DNA of 64,000 nucleotides from Myxococcus sp. RHSTA-1-4. GTDB taxonomy: Bacteria > Myxococcota > Myxococcia > Myxococcales > Myxococcaceae. The notes beneath the pieces were generated by a model. The model saw only the letters and a list, made by a program, of their open reading frames with translations. It was not told the DNA's origin and did no database searches. The stretch covers positions 1-64,000 of the forward strand of contig NZ_JAIQDG010000041.1 of NCBI RefSeq assembly GCF_020037125.1. The letters run 5' to 3'. Of the stretch, positions 8,340 to 16,630 are shown piece by piece. A program made the position numbers and the translations under genes. Each line of letters starts with the position of its first letter. The stretch's first letter is position 1.

Positions 8340-8879
8340 CGCTCGCCTCCTCCGCACCTGCTTGGGGGCGCGCGCGCGCTGGCGTGGCTGCGCGCGCAGG
8401 GCCTGCCGGTGGAGCGCATCATCGCCGGCCCCATCCCGGCCAATCCCTTCGTGCGGGACATCATCGCCCTCGCGCCGGACCGCTACCACTTCGTCAGCGC
8501 CAACTTCCTGGAGCCGGAGGAGAACCGCCTCCGCTTCAGCGACGCGAGCCAGCCCCGGGAGCCCCAGCCCGGTCCCGTCATCCAGGCGGCCCTCGCCGCG
8601 CCGGAATTGCGAGGGCTCGCCACCTGGCTGCGCCTCACCACGTACGAGGTGGTGCGGACGGAAGGCGGCTGGCGCGTCACCATCCGCGACGTGCGCTACG
8701 CGCGGATGCAGAGCAACGGGCTGGGCACCGCCGTGGTGCACCTGGACCGTGAGTTGCGTCCCATGCGCGTGGGGCGCGCGACTGAAGTGGATTACCATCC
8801 GGCTTTCCTTCGCGCCTACACTGCGCTGTCGCCCCGGGGAATCCATGACACAGCAGGAGCGTCAATCTTCGCCGCGTAA
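8340..8879 (+). pseudogene. Truncated metal-dependent hydrolase (C-terminal part only)
   Basis: From about 8345 the frame reads ARALAWLRAQGLPVERII, then PIPANPFVRDIIALAPDRYH, and ends in IFAA at 8879. This resembles the C-terminal soluble part of membrane-bound metal-dependent hydrolases (YdjM/DUF457 type), where a PxPxNPF-xxD segment follows the membrane domain. The expected N-terminal membrane helices and histidine motifs are missing. What lies upstream in the same frame is Pro/Ser-rich low-complexity sequence, and the transposase remnant begins some 45 bp away. The likeliest history is decapitation by an insertion. A frame open from 8163 could still be translated. The family assignment is moderate. 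Confidence 0.5.
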
Positions 8880-10515
8880 TCAAGATGAGAAGCAGACGGA
8901 GAGTCGCTGGGCGGCGGTCTGGCGAGTCTGCCGGGTCGTGCTGGGCGTCTCGCTGTTCGTCGCCGCGGCGGGAGTTCTGGCGGTCTACTACCTGGGGGCC
9001 ATTTCTCCGTGGGATTGGTCGAAGCGCTTGCACACGTGCTTGCACGGAAGCTGTGAAGTCTCAGGGGGCATTGCCTCGCCGGGGAGAGCTGCCGCGTCAC
9101 AGGAGGCAGCCAAGGCATCCGCCGCGCAGGACGGCAAGTCGAACGGGACAGGCGTGCTCCTGGTCTTCGCCACCCTCATGCTGCTGGGAGTCCTCTCCCT
9201 GCGGCAGCAACTCCAGGGGGAGCGGGCGATGTGGGGGGTGGTGCTGGTGGCCATGCTCGTCGCGGCCTTGGCAAGCAACCTGCTCCCACCCAGTGCGCTC
9301 ATGGGGTGGGCACTGGCGGCGCTTCCCGCGGTCCTGGTCGTCCACCATGGGTTCTATCTGAGCCTCATCAAGCCCCGGTTCATCTCGCGAGAGGTGTTGA
9401 CCGGCCGCGAGCTCGGACCCCGCGAACTGGCCAACATCAAGGAGATGGTCGACGCGAATGAGCGCTACTTCGGTACGAGCAACATCGCGCTTCGCTATGG
9501 CCTGCCCGCGCTGGCCATCGTCGCCATCGGGGCGGTGGCCGTCCACGTCCTCAACCCCGCCTCCAAAGGCGCGCTCAACATCGTGCTCGTCAAGGACGGG
9601 CAGCAGTTGATTGGCAACACCACGCTGGAGGCGGCACGCCTGGGGGCGGTGGGCGCCTACGTCTACGTTCTCCTGTACCTGGGCCAGCGGGGCTTCCGCC
9701 ATGACGTTACCAGCGGCGCGGCACTCTGGTGTGCAGTCACCCTGGCCTTGGGGCCCTTGATGGCCGCGAGCCTGTCGAAAGTCTGGGTCAAGGGGATGGG
9801 GGGCTCCGATGTGGCCACGGGGTGGGGCACGCTGGCCCTGTACTTCGGAGTGGGCATGGCTCCCCGGTATGTGGCGCAGGCCATTGCCCGGCAGGCGCAG
9901 CGCATTGGAGCGGACGCGTCGAAGTTCGTCTCTCCAGAGCGGTCCGTTCCGCTGGCGATGCTTCGCGGCGTCACGCCACAGGTCGAGGAGCGGCTCCACG
10001 AGGAGGGCATCCACGACGTCGCGGGCATGGCCATGGCGGACCCGCTGCGCCTCCAGCGCAACACCAACTTCGACAAACACCAGATACTCGGGTGGATGGA
10101 TGCGGCCCTGCTGGCCCAGGCCCTGCCGGATGCCTGGGAGGACCTGGAGAAGAAGGGCCTACGGGGCGCCAGGGACCTGTGCTGGTACGTCAGCGGCTCT
10201 GCCGCGGAGAAGGCCAAGGGGTTCAGTGAGCTCGCGGTCAACGGGCTGACCGAGCCCTTGCTGAATGACGTGGCGCTGCGGCTGTCACAGGACTCGCAGG
10301 TCCAGCGCATCCAGTTGCTGTACCAGCTCGTGGAGGATGCCAGGAGCACCGAGGCGCGGAGCGCGCAGGGCTCCGCCAGTGAGACGCTGACGTCCGGGCT
10401 CAGGGGACTGTCCGAAGTCCCGCCCGCTGCTCCCGTGGCTACGGGAGCAGCGGAAACCCCCGCCGAGGCCCTGCAGGCCCCCGCCGGGGACGGGGCTCCC
10501 CGGCCGCAGGCGTAG
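8845..10515 (+). CDS. Multi-pass membrane protein with C-terminal helix-hairpin-helix-like region
   Basis: The 556-residue protein is not recognised as a known family. One hydrophobic helix lies at about residues 25-50. A soluble stretch containing Cys-Leu-His-Gly-Ser-Cys follows, then several transmembrane helices (about 95-165 and 215-330). The cytosolic C-terminal half has LRGVTPQVEERLHEEGI-HDVAGMA, which looks like a helix-hairpin-helix segment, and a Pro/Ala-rich tail. The ATG at 8845 overlaps the end of the truncated hydrolase frame by 35 bp, which suggests that the two once formed a pair or that the fragment now serves as its leader. No function can be inferred from the neighbours. Confidence 0.75.
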   Translation: MTQQERQSSPRNQDEKQTESRWAAVWRVCRVVLGVSLFVAAAGVLAVYYLGAISPWDWSKRLHTCLHGSCEVSGGIASPGRAAASQEAAKASAAQDGKSNGTGVLLVFATLMLLGVLSLRQQLQGERAMWGVVLVAMLVAALASNLLPPSALMGWALAALPAVLVVHHGFYLSLIKPRFISREVLTGRELGPRELANIKEMVDANERYFGTSNIALRYGLPALAIVAIGAVAVHVLNPASKGALNIVLVKDGQQLIGNTTLEAARLGAVGAYVYVLLYLGQRGFRHDVTSGAALWCAVTLALGPLMAASLSKVWVKGMGGSDVATGWGTLALYFGVGMAPRYVAQAIARQAQRIGADASKFVSPERSVPLAMLRGVTPQVEERLHEEGIHDVAGMAMADPLRLQRNTNFDKHQILGWMDAALLAQALPDAWEDLEKKGLRGARDLCWYVSGSAAEKAKGFSELAVNGLTEPLLNDVALRLSQDSQVQRIQLLYQLVEDARSTEARSAQGSASETLTSGLRGLSEVPPAAPVATGAAETPAEALQAPAGDGAPRPQA

Positions 10516-10518
10516 CGC

Positions 10519-11140
10519 GGCGGCGAGGGCCTACCGCTTCAAGTCGATGCGCACCCACTCCAACTGCCCTGGCTTCGCGGTGCGCTGGGGAGCGTCACCA
10601 CGCTGGTAGCCGCTGCCGAGGAAGTCTCGGACTCGGAGATGGAGCTGGGCATCCTCCGGATGACGGGCTCCCGGCTCCAGGCGGCCATGTTCGGCTCCAT
10701 GCTGCTGGCCGCATGGCTCGACTTCCTCACCCTCGCCGACGTCGTGCTCCGCGAGTGCCCCTACAGCGTCGAGGATTGTCGTCTCCGCCGAGTGGGTGGA
10801 GATGATTCGGCGGCTCGTGCAGGCGGGTGTCATCTCCATTCCCGCTGTCAGCGCCGCTGTCCGCATTCACGGCGGGCAGGTGATGATGGCGCAGGCGAAC
10901 GGGGACCTGCCGGAGGGCGTGCGCGACGCGCTGGGAGACAGTCCGGAAGTGCGTGGCATGCAGGTGACTGGCAGAGCGGGAGCGGGCATGTCCGAGGCAC
11001 CGAAGCACCACGTCCTGCCGCGAGAGCACCGCGAGTGGTTCGAGCAGCGCGGCTTCAAGGCGAAGAAGCCCGTATGGACGTTGCCATGGCGCTCGGTCGA
11101 TGGAGTGGCTACACCCCGGAAACCCATCAGGAGCGCGTAG
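10519..11140 (+). pseudogene. Broken DUF2380-type (myxobacterial) gene
   Basis: Two reading frames carry recognisable pieces of one family. Frame 1 (10519 to about 10775) gives LPWLRGALGSVTTLVAAAEE and then LLAAWLDFLTLADVVLRECP. Frame 2 (about 10775-11140) gives SRIVVSAEWVEMIRRLVQAG, RIHGGQVMMAQANGDLP and KHHVLPREHREWFEQRGF. As I recall the family, these are ordered blocks of a single DUF2380-type protein whose C-terminus bears an HH-type nuclease-like motif. No start codon precedes frame 1, the central part is deleted at the frame change, and the sequence after EQRGF does not look like the family. This is a degraded gene, possibly once a toxin-like protein. Confidence 0.55.
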
Positions 11141-11214
11141 ACCAGGCCAGCGATGCGCTCCCTCCCGGACAGTGTGTCGACGTCGTCCGGCTCGAGCCCC
11201 AGGACGCGCTCCTC

Positions 11215-11385
11215 TTACTTCTTCTGCGTGGGCTCGGGAGCCCTGGCGCCGACGAAGCACGTGCAGCTGGCATACTGGGTCGGGGTGTCGCGCTCGGCCT
11301 GGGGCGCCGCCTGTCCGGGCCGCTTGCCCCCGCCAAGGTTGCAGAGGGTCTCGACAGAGAGCTTCAGCTTCTTCTTTTCACTCAT
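11215..11385 (-). CDS. Candidate class I lanthipeptide-type precursor peptide
   Basis: The 56-residue peptide starts MSEKKKLKLSVETLCNLGGG. KLKLSVETLCNL fits the K-L-x-L-x-x-E-T-L-x-x-L leader motif of class I lanthipeptide precursors from myxobacteria and Bacteroidetes. The C-terminal half holds a compact Ser/Thr/Cys cluster (TPTQYASCTCFVG, Cys at 41 and 43), followed by a Pro/Lys tail. A full-length LanB dehydratase is encoded divergently 85 bp away, which is the main support. The ATG at 11385 has only a weak ribosome binding site. There is no clear GG cleavage site apart from GGG at 18-20. Some other short RiPP modified by LanB alone is possible. Confidence 0.6.
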   Translation of the reverse strand: MSEKKKLKLSVETLCNLGGGKRPGQAAPQAERDTPTQYASCTCFVGARAPEPTQKK

Positions 11386-11470
11386 GGCGTGACTCTGAAA
11401 TGACCCGAGTGAGACTGTCAATTCAGGGCACGTGGGCGTGGCACATTCCCACCGTCGAGCGTCTTCCTCC
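11386..11470. promoter_or_regulatory. Divergent promoter region between precursor peptide and LanB
   Basis: This 85-bp gap separates the start codons of the precursor gene (minus) and the dehydratase gene (plus), so both promoters or a shared operator must lie here or just inside the genes. It contains GGGCACGTGGGCGTGGCAC, a partly repeated GGCAC motif. I see no convincing -35/-10 or -24/-12 pair. Confidence 0.35.
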
Positions 11471-14400
11471 ATGGCTGACCCCAAGCACAGGCCCCCCGAC
11501 GAAGCCTTCCCCTTTGTCGCCCGCTTCTTCGCCCTCCGCACGCCGCTGTTGCCGTTCCACGAATTCCAGCGCTGGGGCGAGGCGCTGGAAGCTCCCCACT
11601 CTCCACGGGAGACCTCCACGCTCGGGGACGCGCTCGCTCGGGACCAGGTGGTGCTGCGCGCCCGCCTCCGCGTCCTGCTCGACCGGCCCGAGGTGCGTGA
11701 GGCGCTGTTCGTCGCCTCTCCGTCCCTCCATGAGAGCCTCGAGGTCTGGCGGCGTGAGCCGGACAGCGCGCACGGCGCCAAGGTGGAGCGCGTCCTGGTG
11801 CGCTACCTCGCGCGGATGGCTGGCCGGGCCACGCCGTTCGGTCTGTTCGCGGGCTGCTCGGTGGGGGACGTGGGCGCACGGACGCGGCTGCGGCTCGGTG
11901 CCCTCGCGGAGTACCGGCGGCACACGCGGCTGGACATGGACTTCGTCTGCGCGCTCGCGGAGGCCCTCTCGCGCGCACCCGAGCTGCGCCCCCGGCTTCG
12001 TTACACGCCCGCCGCGGACCTCTACCTCTCCGGGGGACGGCTTCGGTACGCCGCCTCGCGGGTGCTCGATGGGCTCCGCACGTACCACCTGAGGGCCGTG
12101 GAGCCGACGCCCTACCTGGAGGCCACGCTCACCCGTGCGCGGAGGGGCGAGCGGCCCGAGGTGCTCGCGCGGGCGCTCACCGGGGCCGAGGCGGACATCC
12201 CTCTCTCCGAGGCCCAGGAGTTCATCGACGCGCTCATCGAGCACCAGCTCCTGGTCTCCGAGCTGCAGCCGGTCGTCACTGGCCCGGAGCCCCTGCCCGC
12301 CCTCGTCTCCTGCCTGCGCGAGCTTCCCGGCGAGGACTCCGGGCTCGCCGAATCGCTGAGCTGCGTGCTGGACGCGCTCGAGCGTCTGGACGCTGGGGGC
12401 GTGGGTGCACCCGCCGAGCCGTACCGCGAGGTGGCGCGGACGCTGTCCGCGCTCCCGGCGCCTGTTGAACCCTCCAGGCTGTTCCAGGTGGACCTGTTCA
12501 AGCCCGCTCCCGGGCTGACACTGGGGCAGAACGTCATCCAGGAGCTGGCTCGCGGTGTCCGGGTGCTGCACCGGCTCGCGCCCACGCCCTGGGATGATGG
12601 CCTCGAGGGCTTCCGCCGCGCGTTCGAGGCCCGCTATGGCACGCGCGAGGTCCCTCTGGTGGAGGTGCTGGACGCGGAGGGGGGCATCGGCTTCGAGGGC
12701 CTCGCCACCTCGGAGAGCTCGCCCCTGCTGGAGGGCCTGGCGCCGCGGAGCGAGGACCCGGCGGCCACCACGCGCTTCGGCGCCCGCGAGGCCTGGCTCC
12801 TGGAGCGCTGGGAGGAGACGCTGAGCACCGGGGCCCAGGTGCTCCACCTGGAGGAGCGGGACCTCGTGCGGGGGGAGGGGAAGGACCGCTCGCCGCTGCC
12901 GGACGGGTTCTCGGTCATGGCCACCGTGGCGGCCGGGTCCGAGGAGGCCATCGCGGCGGACCGCTTCGAGGTCTGCCTGGACTTCGCCTCGGGGCCCTCG
13001 GGCGCCCACCTCCTGGGGCGCTTCTGCCATGGGGACGCGGAGCTGCGCCGGCGGGTGGAGGCGCACCTGCGCGCCGAGGAGGCGCTGCGGCCGGACGCGG
13101 TGTTCGCGGAGGTCGTCCACCTGCCGCAGGGGAGGCTCGGTAACGTCATCGCCCGTCCCGCGCTGCGCGAGTACGAGCTCGTCTACCTGGGACGCTCCGG
13201 CGCGCCCGTGGAGCGGCAGGTTCCGGTGACGGACCTCCTCGTGTCCATCCAGGGCCCGCGCATCGTGCTGCGCTCGAAGCGGCTGGGGCGCGAGGTGCTC
13301 CCCCGGCTGACCCATGCGCACAACTTCTCCTCCGAGCGGAGCCTCGGGCCGTACCGCTTCCTCGGCTCGCTCCAGCGGCAGGGCGTCCAGGGCTGGCTGG
13401 GGTGGAGCTGGGGGCCGTTGAACAGCGCCCGCTTCCTGCCGAGGGTGGTGTACGGGCGCTGCGTGCTGTCGCTCGCGCGCTGGCGGCTGGGGCGTGAGTC
13501 CCTGGAGTCCCTGGGCTCCGCGCGCGGCGCCGAGCGCTTCACCCGCGTGCAGACACTCCGGGCCGAGCGGCGCCTGCCCCGCTTCGTGGCGCTGGAGGAC
13601 GGCGACCACGTGCTGCCGGTGGACCTGGACAACGTGCTCTGCGTCGAGACTTTCGTCCACCTCGTCAAGGAACGAGACACGGCCACGCTGGTGGAGCTGT
13701 TCCCCGGCCCGGAGGCGCTGTGCGTGGAGGGCCCCGAGGGCCGCTTCGTCCACGAGGTCATCGTGCCCTTCGTCCGCGAGCAGCCCGCCCCGGAGGCCGC
13801 GCGGACCGGGGCCGCGTCACCTCCGTCCATCTCCCTTCCGCGCCGCTTCCTGCCGGGGTCGGAGTGGCTGTTCCTCAAGCTCTACACCGGGGCCGCGACG
13901 GTGGACCGCCTCCTGACCGAGGCAGTCGCGCCGCTGGTGGGCTCCCTGCTCGGCGCGGGCGCGGTGGACCGGTGGTTCTTCATCCGTTATGGGGACCCGG
14001 ACTGGCACCTGCGGCTGCGGCTGCACGGCGAGCCCGAGCGGATGCGCCGGGTCATCCCCGAGGCCCTCATGGCGGCCCTGGAGCCGCTCGAGCGCGAGGG
14101 CCTCTTCTGGAAGGCCCAGCTCGACACCTACGAGCGCGAGGTGGAGCGCTACGGCGGACCCGAGGCCCTCCCGCTCGCCGAGCAGCTCTTCCAGGCAGAC
14201 AGCGAGGCGGTGCTGGAGCTGCTCCCGTGGATGTGCGGCGACGCGGGCGCCGACCTGCGCTGGCGCCTGACGTTGCTCGGCATGGACCGCCTGCTCTCGG
14301 ACCTCGGCATGGACCTCGAGGAGCGGCTGGCCGCCACCACCGGGGGCCGCGAGGTGTTCGCGCGGGAGTTCCACTCCGGTGCGCTCACGGAGCGGCAGCT

Positions 14401-14731
14401 CAGCGAGCGCTTCCGCGAGGAGCGTGGAGCCATTGACGCGCTGCTGGAGGGCTCGGCGGACGAGGGCTCCCCGCTGGCCTTCGGGCTGGAGGTCTTCCGC
14501 CGCCGGAGCGAGAAGCTCGCCCCCGTCATGTCAGGGCTGCGCGCGCTCCATGGAGAAGGGCGGCTGCACATGCCCCTCCTGCACCTCGCGCGGAGCTTCC
14601 TGCACATGCACGCCAACCGCATGTGCCGGGCGTCGGCCCGCGCGCAGGAGCTCGTCCTCCATGACCTGCTGGTCCGCACCTACCGCTCTCGCAAGGGCCG
14701 TGAGCGGCGGGGCACCCGTCCCGCGGGGTGA
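11471..14731 (+). CDS. Lantibiotic dehydratase (LanB), full length
   Basis: The 1086-residue enzyme has the two-part architecture of class I LanB. The N-terminal glutamylation domain (about 10-720) includes RATPFGLFAGCSVGD near residue 118. The C-terminal elimination domain (SpaB_C / thiopeptide type, about 790-1075) starts with WLFLKLYTGAATVDRLLTEA and contains DRWFFIRYGDPDWHLRLRL. Such enzymes use glutamyl-tRNA to dehydrate Ser and Thr in a precursor peptide. The ATG at 11471 has no clear ribosome binding site; a GTG at 11432 is an alternative start. The divergent 56-residue peptide is its likely substrate. No LanC cyclase, protease or dedicated exporter gene is adjacent, so cyclisation would need an enzyme from elsewhere or be spontaneous. 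Domain integrity suggests a working enzyme. Confidence 0.9.
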   Translation: MADPKHRPPDEAFPFVARFFALRTPLLPFHEFQRWGEALEAPHSPRETSTLGDALARDQVVLRARLRVLLDRPEVREALFVASPSLHESLEVWRREPDSAHGAKVERVLVRYLARMAGRATPFGLFAGCSVGDVGARTRLRLGALAEYRRHTRLDMDFVCALAEALSRAPELRPRLRYTPAADLYLSGGRLRYAASRVLDGLRTYHLRAVEPTPYLEATLTRARRGERPEVLARALTGAEADIPLSEAQEFIDALIEHQLLVSELQPVVTGPEPLPALVSCLRELPGEDSGLAESLSCVLDALERLDAGGVGAPAEPYREVARTLSALPAPVEPSRLFQVDLFKPAPGLTLGQNVIQELARGVRVLHRLAPTPWDDGLEGFRRAFEARYGTREVPLVEVLDAEGGIGFEGLATSESSPLLEGLAPRSEDPAATTRFGAREAWLLERWEETLSTGAQVLHLEERDLVRGEGKDRSPLPDGFSVMATVAAGSEEAIAADRFEVCLDFASGPSGAHLLGRFCHGDAELRRRVEAHLRAEEALRPDAVFAEVVHLPQGRLGNVIARPALREYELVYLGRSGAPVERQVPVTDLLVSIQGPRIVLRSKRLGREVLPRLTHAHNFSSERSLGPYRFLGSLQRQGVQGWLGWSWGPLNSARFLPRVVYGRCVLSLARWRLGRESLESLGSARGAERFTRVQTLRAERRLPRFVALEDGDHVLPVDLDNVLCVETFVHLVKERDTATLVELFPGPEALCVEGPEGRFVHEVIVPFVREQPAPEAARTGAASPPSISLPRRFLPGSEWLFLKLYTGAATVDRLLTEAVAPLVGSLLGAGAVDRWFFIRYGDPDWHLRLRLHGEPERMRRVIPEALMAALEPLEREGLFWKAQLDTYEREVERYGGPEALPLAEQLFQADSEAVLELLPWMCGDAGADLRWRLTLLGMDRLLSDLGMDLEERLAATTGGREVFAREFHSGALTERQLSERFREERGAIDALLEGSADEGSPLAFGLEVFRRRSEKLAPVMSGLRALHGEGRLHMPLLHLARSFLHMHANRMCRASARAQELVLHDLLVRTYRSRKGRERRGTRPAG

Positions 14732-14920
14732 GCGCGCGCGGACCCCTTCGCGGAAGCGCCGGGTCAAATCCATGCCGCACCCCGGGGCCACCCCGGCCAG
14801 GCAGTCAGGACCCTGCCCAATACCCCGCTCTCCCGCCTGGCTCCGTGGCGCCGCCGGTTCTCCCACCGCGCGCTCCCCCCGGGCCCGGCGGCCCCCGGGA
14901 GCGGCGGATGCCCGAGCCGC
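14732..14920. other. Intergenic stretch after LanB, no gene recognised
   Basis: This is a very G+C-rich gap with no supportable gene. It separates the dehydratase from the ABC transporter operon and is followed by a promoter-like TTGACA at 14921, which argues that the two loci are transcribed separately. Confidence 0.4.
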
Positions 14921-14950
14921 TTGACAATCCCCACGGCTGCGACAGACAAA
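14921..14950 (+). promoter_or_regulatory. Candidate housekeeping promoter of the ABC exporter operon
   Basis: A perfect -35 hexamer TTGACA (14921-14926) is followed at 18 bp by GACAAA (14945-14950), a poor -10. The ATG at 14982 lies 31 bases downstream with GAGAGGA before it. Myxobacterial promoters often keep the -35 better than the -10, so this is plausible but unproved. Confidence 0.4.
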
Positions 14951-14981
14951 ACGCCGCTTCCGTACGGGGAGAGGACATCGG

Positions 14982-15911
14982 ATGATTTCGGTCGAAGGGC
15001 TGACCAAGTATTACGGTGAGCACGCGGCCATCCGCGAGCTGGCCTTCACGATTGGCCAGGGCGAGGTCATCGGCTTCCTGGGCCTCAATGGCGCGGGCAA
15101 GTCGACCACGCTCAAGATTCTCGGCTGCGTGCTGCTACCCACGTCCGGGCGCGTCGTCATCGACGGCCACGACGTGGTGAACAACCCCCACGAGGTACGC
15201 CAGCGCATCGGCTACCTGCCGGACGTGCCGCCGCTCTACGAGGAGATGACGGTGGGCGAGTACCTGGCCTACGTCGCGCAGTTGCGCGGCGTGACGGCCC
15301 GGGACACCGCGGCCCGGGTGGGGGAGGCGGAGGAGAAGACGGGGCTGCGCGAGGTGGACGGCGAGCTCATCTCCACGCTCAGCCACGGCTACCGCCAGCG
15401 CGTGGGCGTGGCGCAGGCGCTGGTGCACAAGCCGGCGCTGCTCATCCTCGACGAGCCCACCAGCGGGCTGGACCCGCGCCAGATTGTCGAGATGCGCGAC
15501 GTCATCCGCGGCCTCAAGGGCGCGCACACGGTGCTCGTCTCCAGCCACATCCTCCCGGAGATTTCTCAGACCTGTGACCGGCTCCTCATCATCCACAAGG
15601 GGACGCTGGTGGCGCAGGGGACCGAGGAGGAGCTGGGCATGAAGATGGGCGGCGGCGGCTCCATCGAGCTGGAGGTGCGCGGCGACAGGGCGCGCGCGGT
15701 GGAGGTGCTGCAGGGCTTCGGTCCGGTGGAGGTGGACCGGGCGGCGGACGGCGTGGTGGCGCTGACGGTGCGCGCGTCGCCGGACCAGCGGCCCCGGGTG
15801 GCGCAGGCGGTGGTGGGCGCGGGCCTGGAGTTGCTGCGGCTGGACCAGGGCGCGGGCCAGCTGGAGTCCATCTTCCTGCGGCTGACGCACGGACAGGAGG
15901 TGCGGGCGTGA
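14982..15911 (+). CDS. ABC transporter ATP-binding protein, GldA-like
   Basis: The 309-residue protein is a complete ABC ATPase. It has Walker A GLNGAGKST near residue 35, signature LSHGYRQR near 135 (a variant of LSGGQ, as in the GldA group), Walker B ALLILDEPTSGLD near 155 and the switch His in SSHILPEI. The C-terminal 90 residues form the small regulatory domain common to Gld/Nos-type exporters. It powers the permease encoded next (15908-16630), overlapping it by 4 bp (GTGA). In Bacteroidetes such proteins serve gliding, but in proteobacteria the role of GldAFG-type transporters is usually undefined, so the substrate is left open. Confidence 0.9.
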   Translation: MISVEGLTKYYGEHAAIRELAFTIGQGEVIGFLGLNGAGKSTTLKILGCVLLPTSGRVVIDGHDVVNNPHEVRQRIGYLPDVPPLYEEMTVGEYLAYVAQLRGVTARDTAARVGEAEEKTGLREVDGELISTLSHGYRQRVGVAQALVHKPALLILDEPTSGLDPRQIVEMRDVIRGLKGAHTVLVSSHILPEISQTCDRLLIIHKGTLVAQGTEEELGMKMGGGGSIELEVRGDRARAVEVLQGFGPVEVDRAADGVVALTVRASPDQRPRVAQAVVGAGLELLRLDQGAGQLESIFLRLTHGQEVRA

Positions 15912-16630
15912 AGGCGCTGCTCATCGCTCGCCGCGAGCTGGCCGGCTACCTGCGGACGCTCAGCGGCTATGTCATCATCGCGGTCATCCTCGCGTTGAAC
16001 GGGCTGTTCTTCAACGCGTACGCCCTGGGCGGCGCCAGCAAGCGCTCCGCCGAGGTGCTGTCGCAGTTCTTCTATTACTCGAGCGGCTTCACCATCGTCG
16101 CCTCGGTGTTCATCTCCATGCGCCTGCTGGCCGAGGAGCGGCAGACGGGCACGCTGCCCCTCTTGTACTCGTCGCCGCTGCGGGACAGGGACATCGTCCT
16201 GGGCAAGTTCCTGGCGGGCCTGGCCTTCCTGGCGCTGTACGTGCTGTGCACCGTGTACATGCCGCTGCTCGTCATGGTGAACGGCAAGGTGTCCTTCGGC
16301 CACGTGGCGGCCGGGTACCTGGGCCTGCTCCTGCTGGGCAGCGCGTCGCTGGCGGTGGGCACGTTCGGCTCGGCGCTGGCGCGCAACCAGTTGCTCGCGG
16401 CGATTACGTCCGCGGTGCTGCTGGTGGCCCTCATCCTCTGCTGGCTGCTGGCGCGAATCACCGAGCAGCCGCTGGCGGACGTCTTCAGCGCGATGTCGCT
16501 GTGGAACCAGCACTTCCCGCCGTTCCAGTCGGGGCTCGTCCACGTGCGCGACGTCGTCTACTACCTCGTGGTCACCTACGTGGCGCTGTTCGCGGCCACG
16601 CGGGTGCTCGAGGCCCGGAGGTGGCGATGA
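15908..16630 (+). CDS. ABC transporter permease, GldF-like
   Basis: The 240-residue protein has six predicted membrane helices, with the segment ISMRLLAEERQTGTLPLLYS between the second and third. That EERQTGT-type element is characteristic of the ABC-2 permease group (NosY/GldF). The GTG start at 15908 overlaps the ATPase stop. It is followed by the GldG-like gene with an ATGA overlap, so ATPase, permease and accessory protein are translationally coupled. Transport is inferred and the substrate is unknown. Confidence 0.88.
   Translation: MKALLIARRELAGYLRTLSGYVIIAVILALNGLFFNAYALGGASKRSAEVLSQFFYYSSGFTIVASVFISMRLLAEERQTGTLPLLYSSPLRDRDIVLGKFLAGLAFLALYVLCTVYMPLLVMVNGKVSFGHVAAGYLGLLLLGSASLAVGTFGSALARNQLLAAITSAVLLVALILCWLLARITEQPLADVFSAMSLWNQHFPPFQSGLVHVRDVVYYLVVTYVALFAATRVLEARRWR

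Noticed and set aside
11423-13753. A 776-codon minus-strand frame inside LanB
   Set aside because: It is the antisense shadow of a clearly coding LanB gene, with low-complexity translation and no motif.
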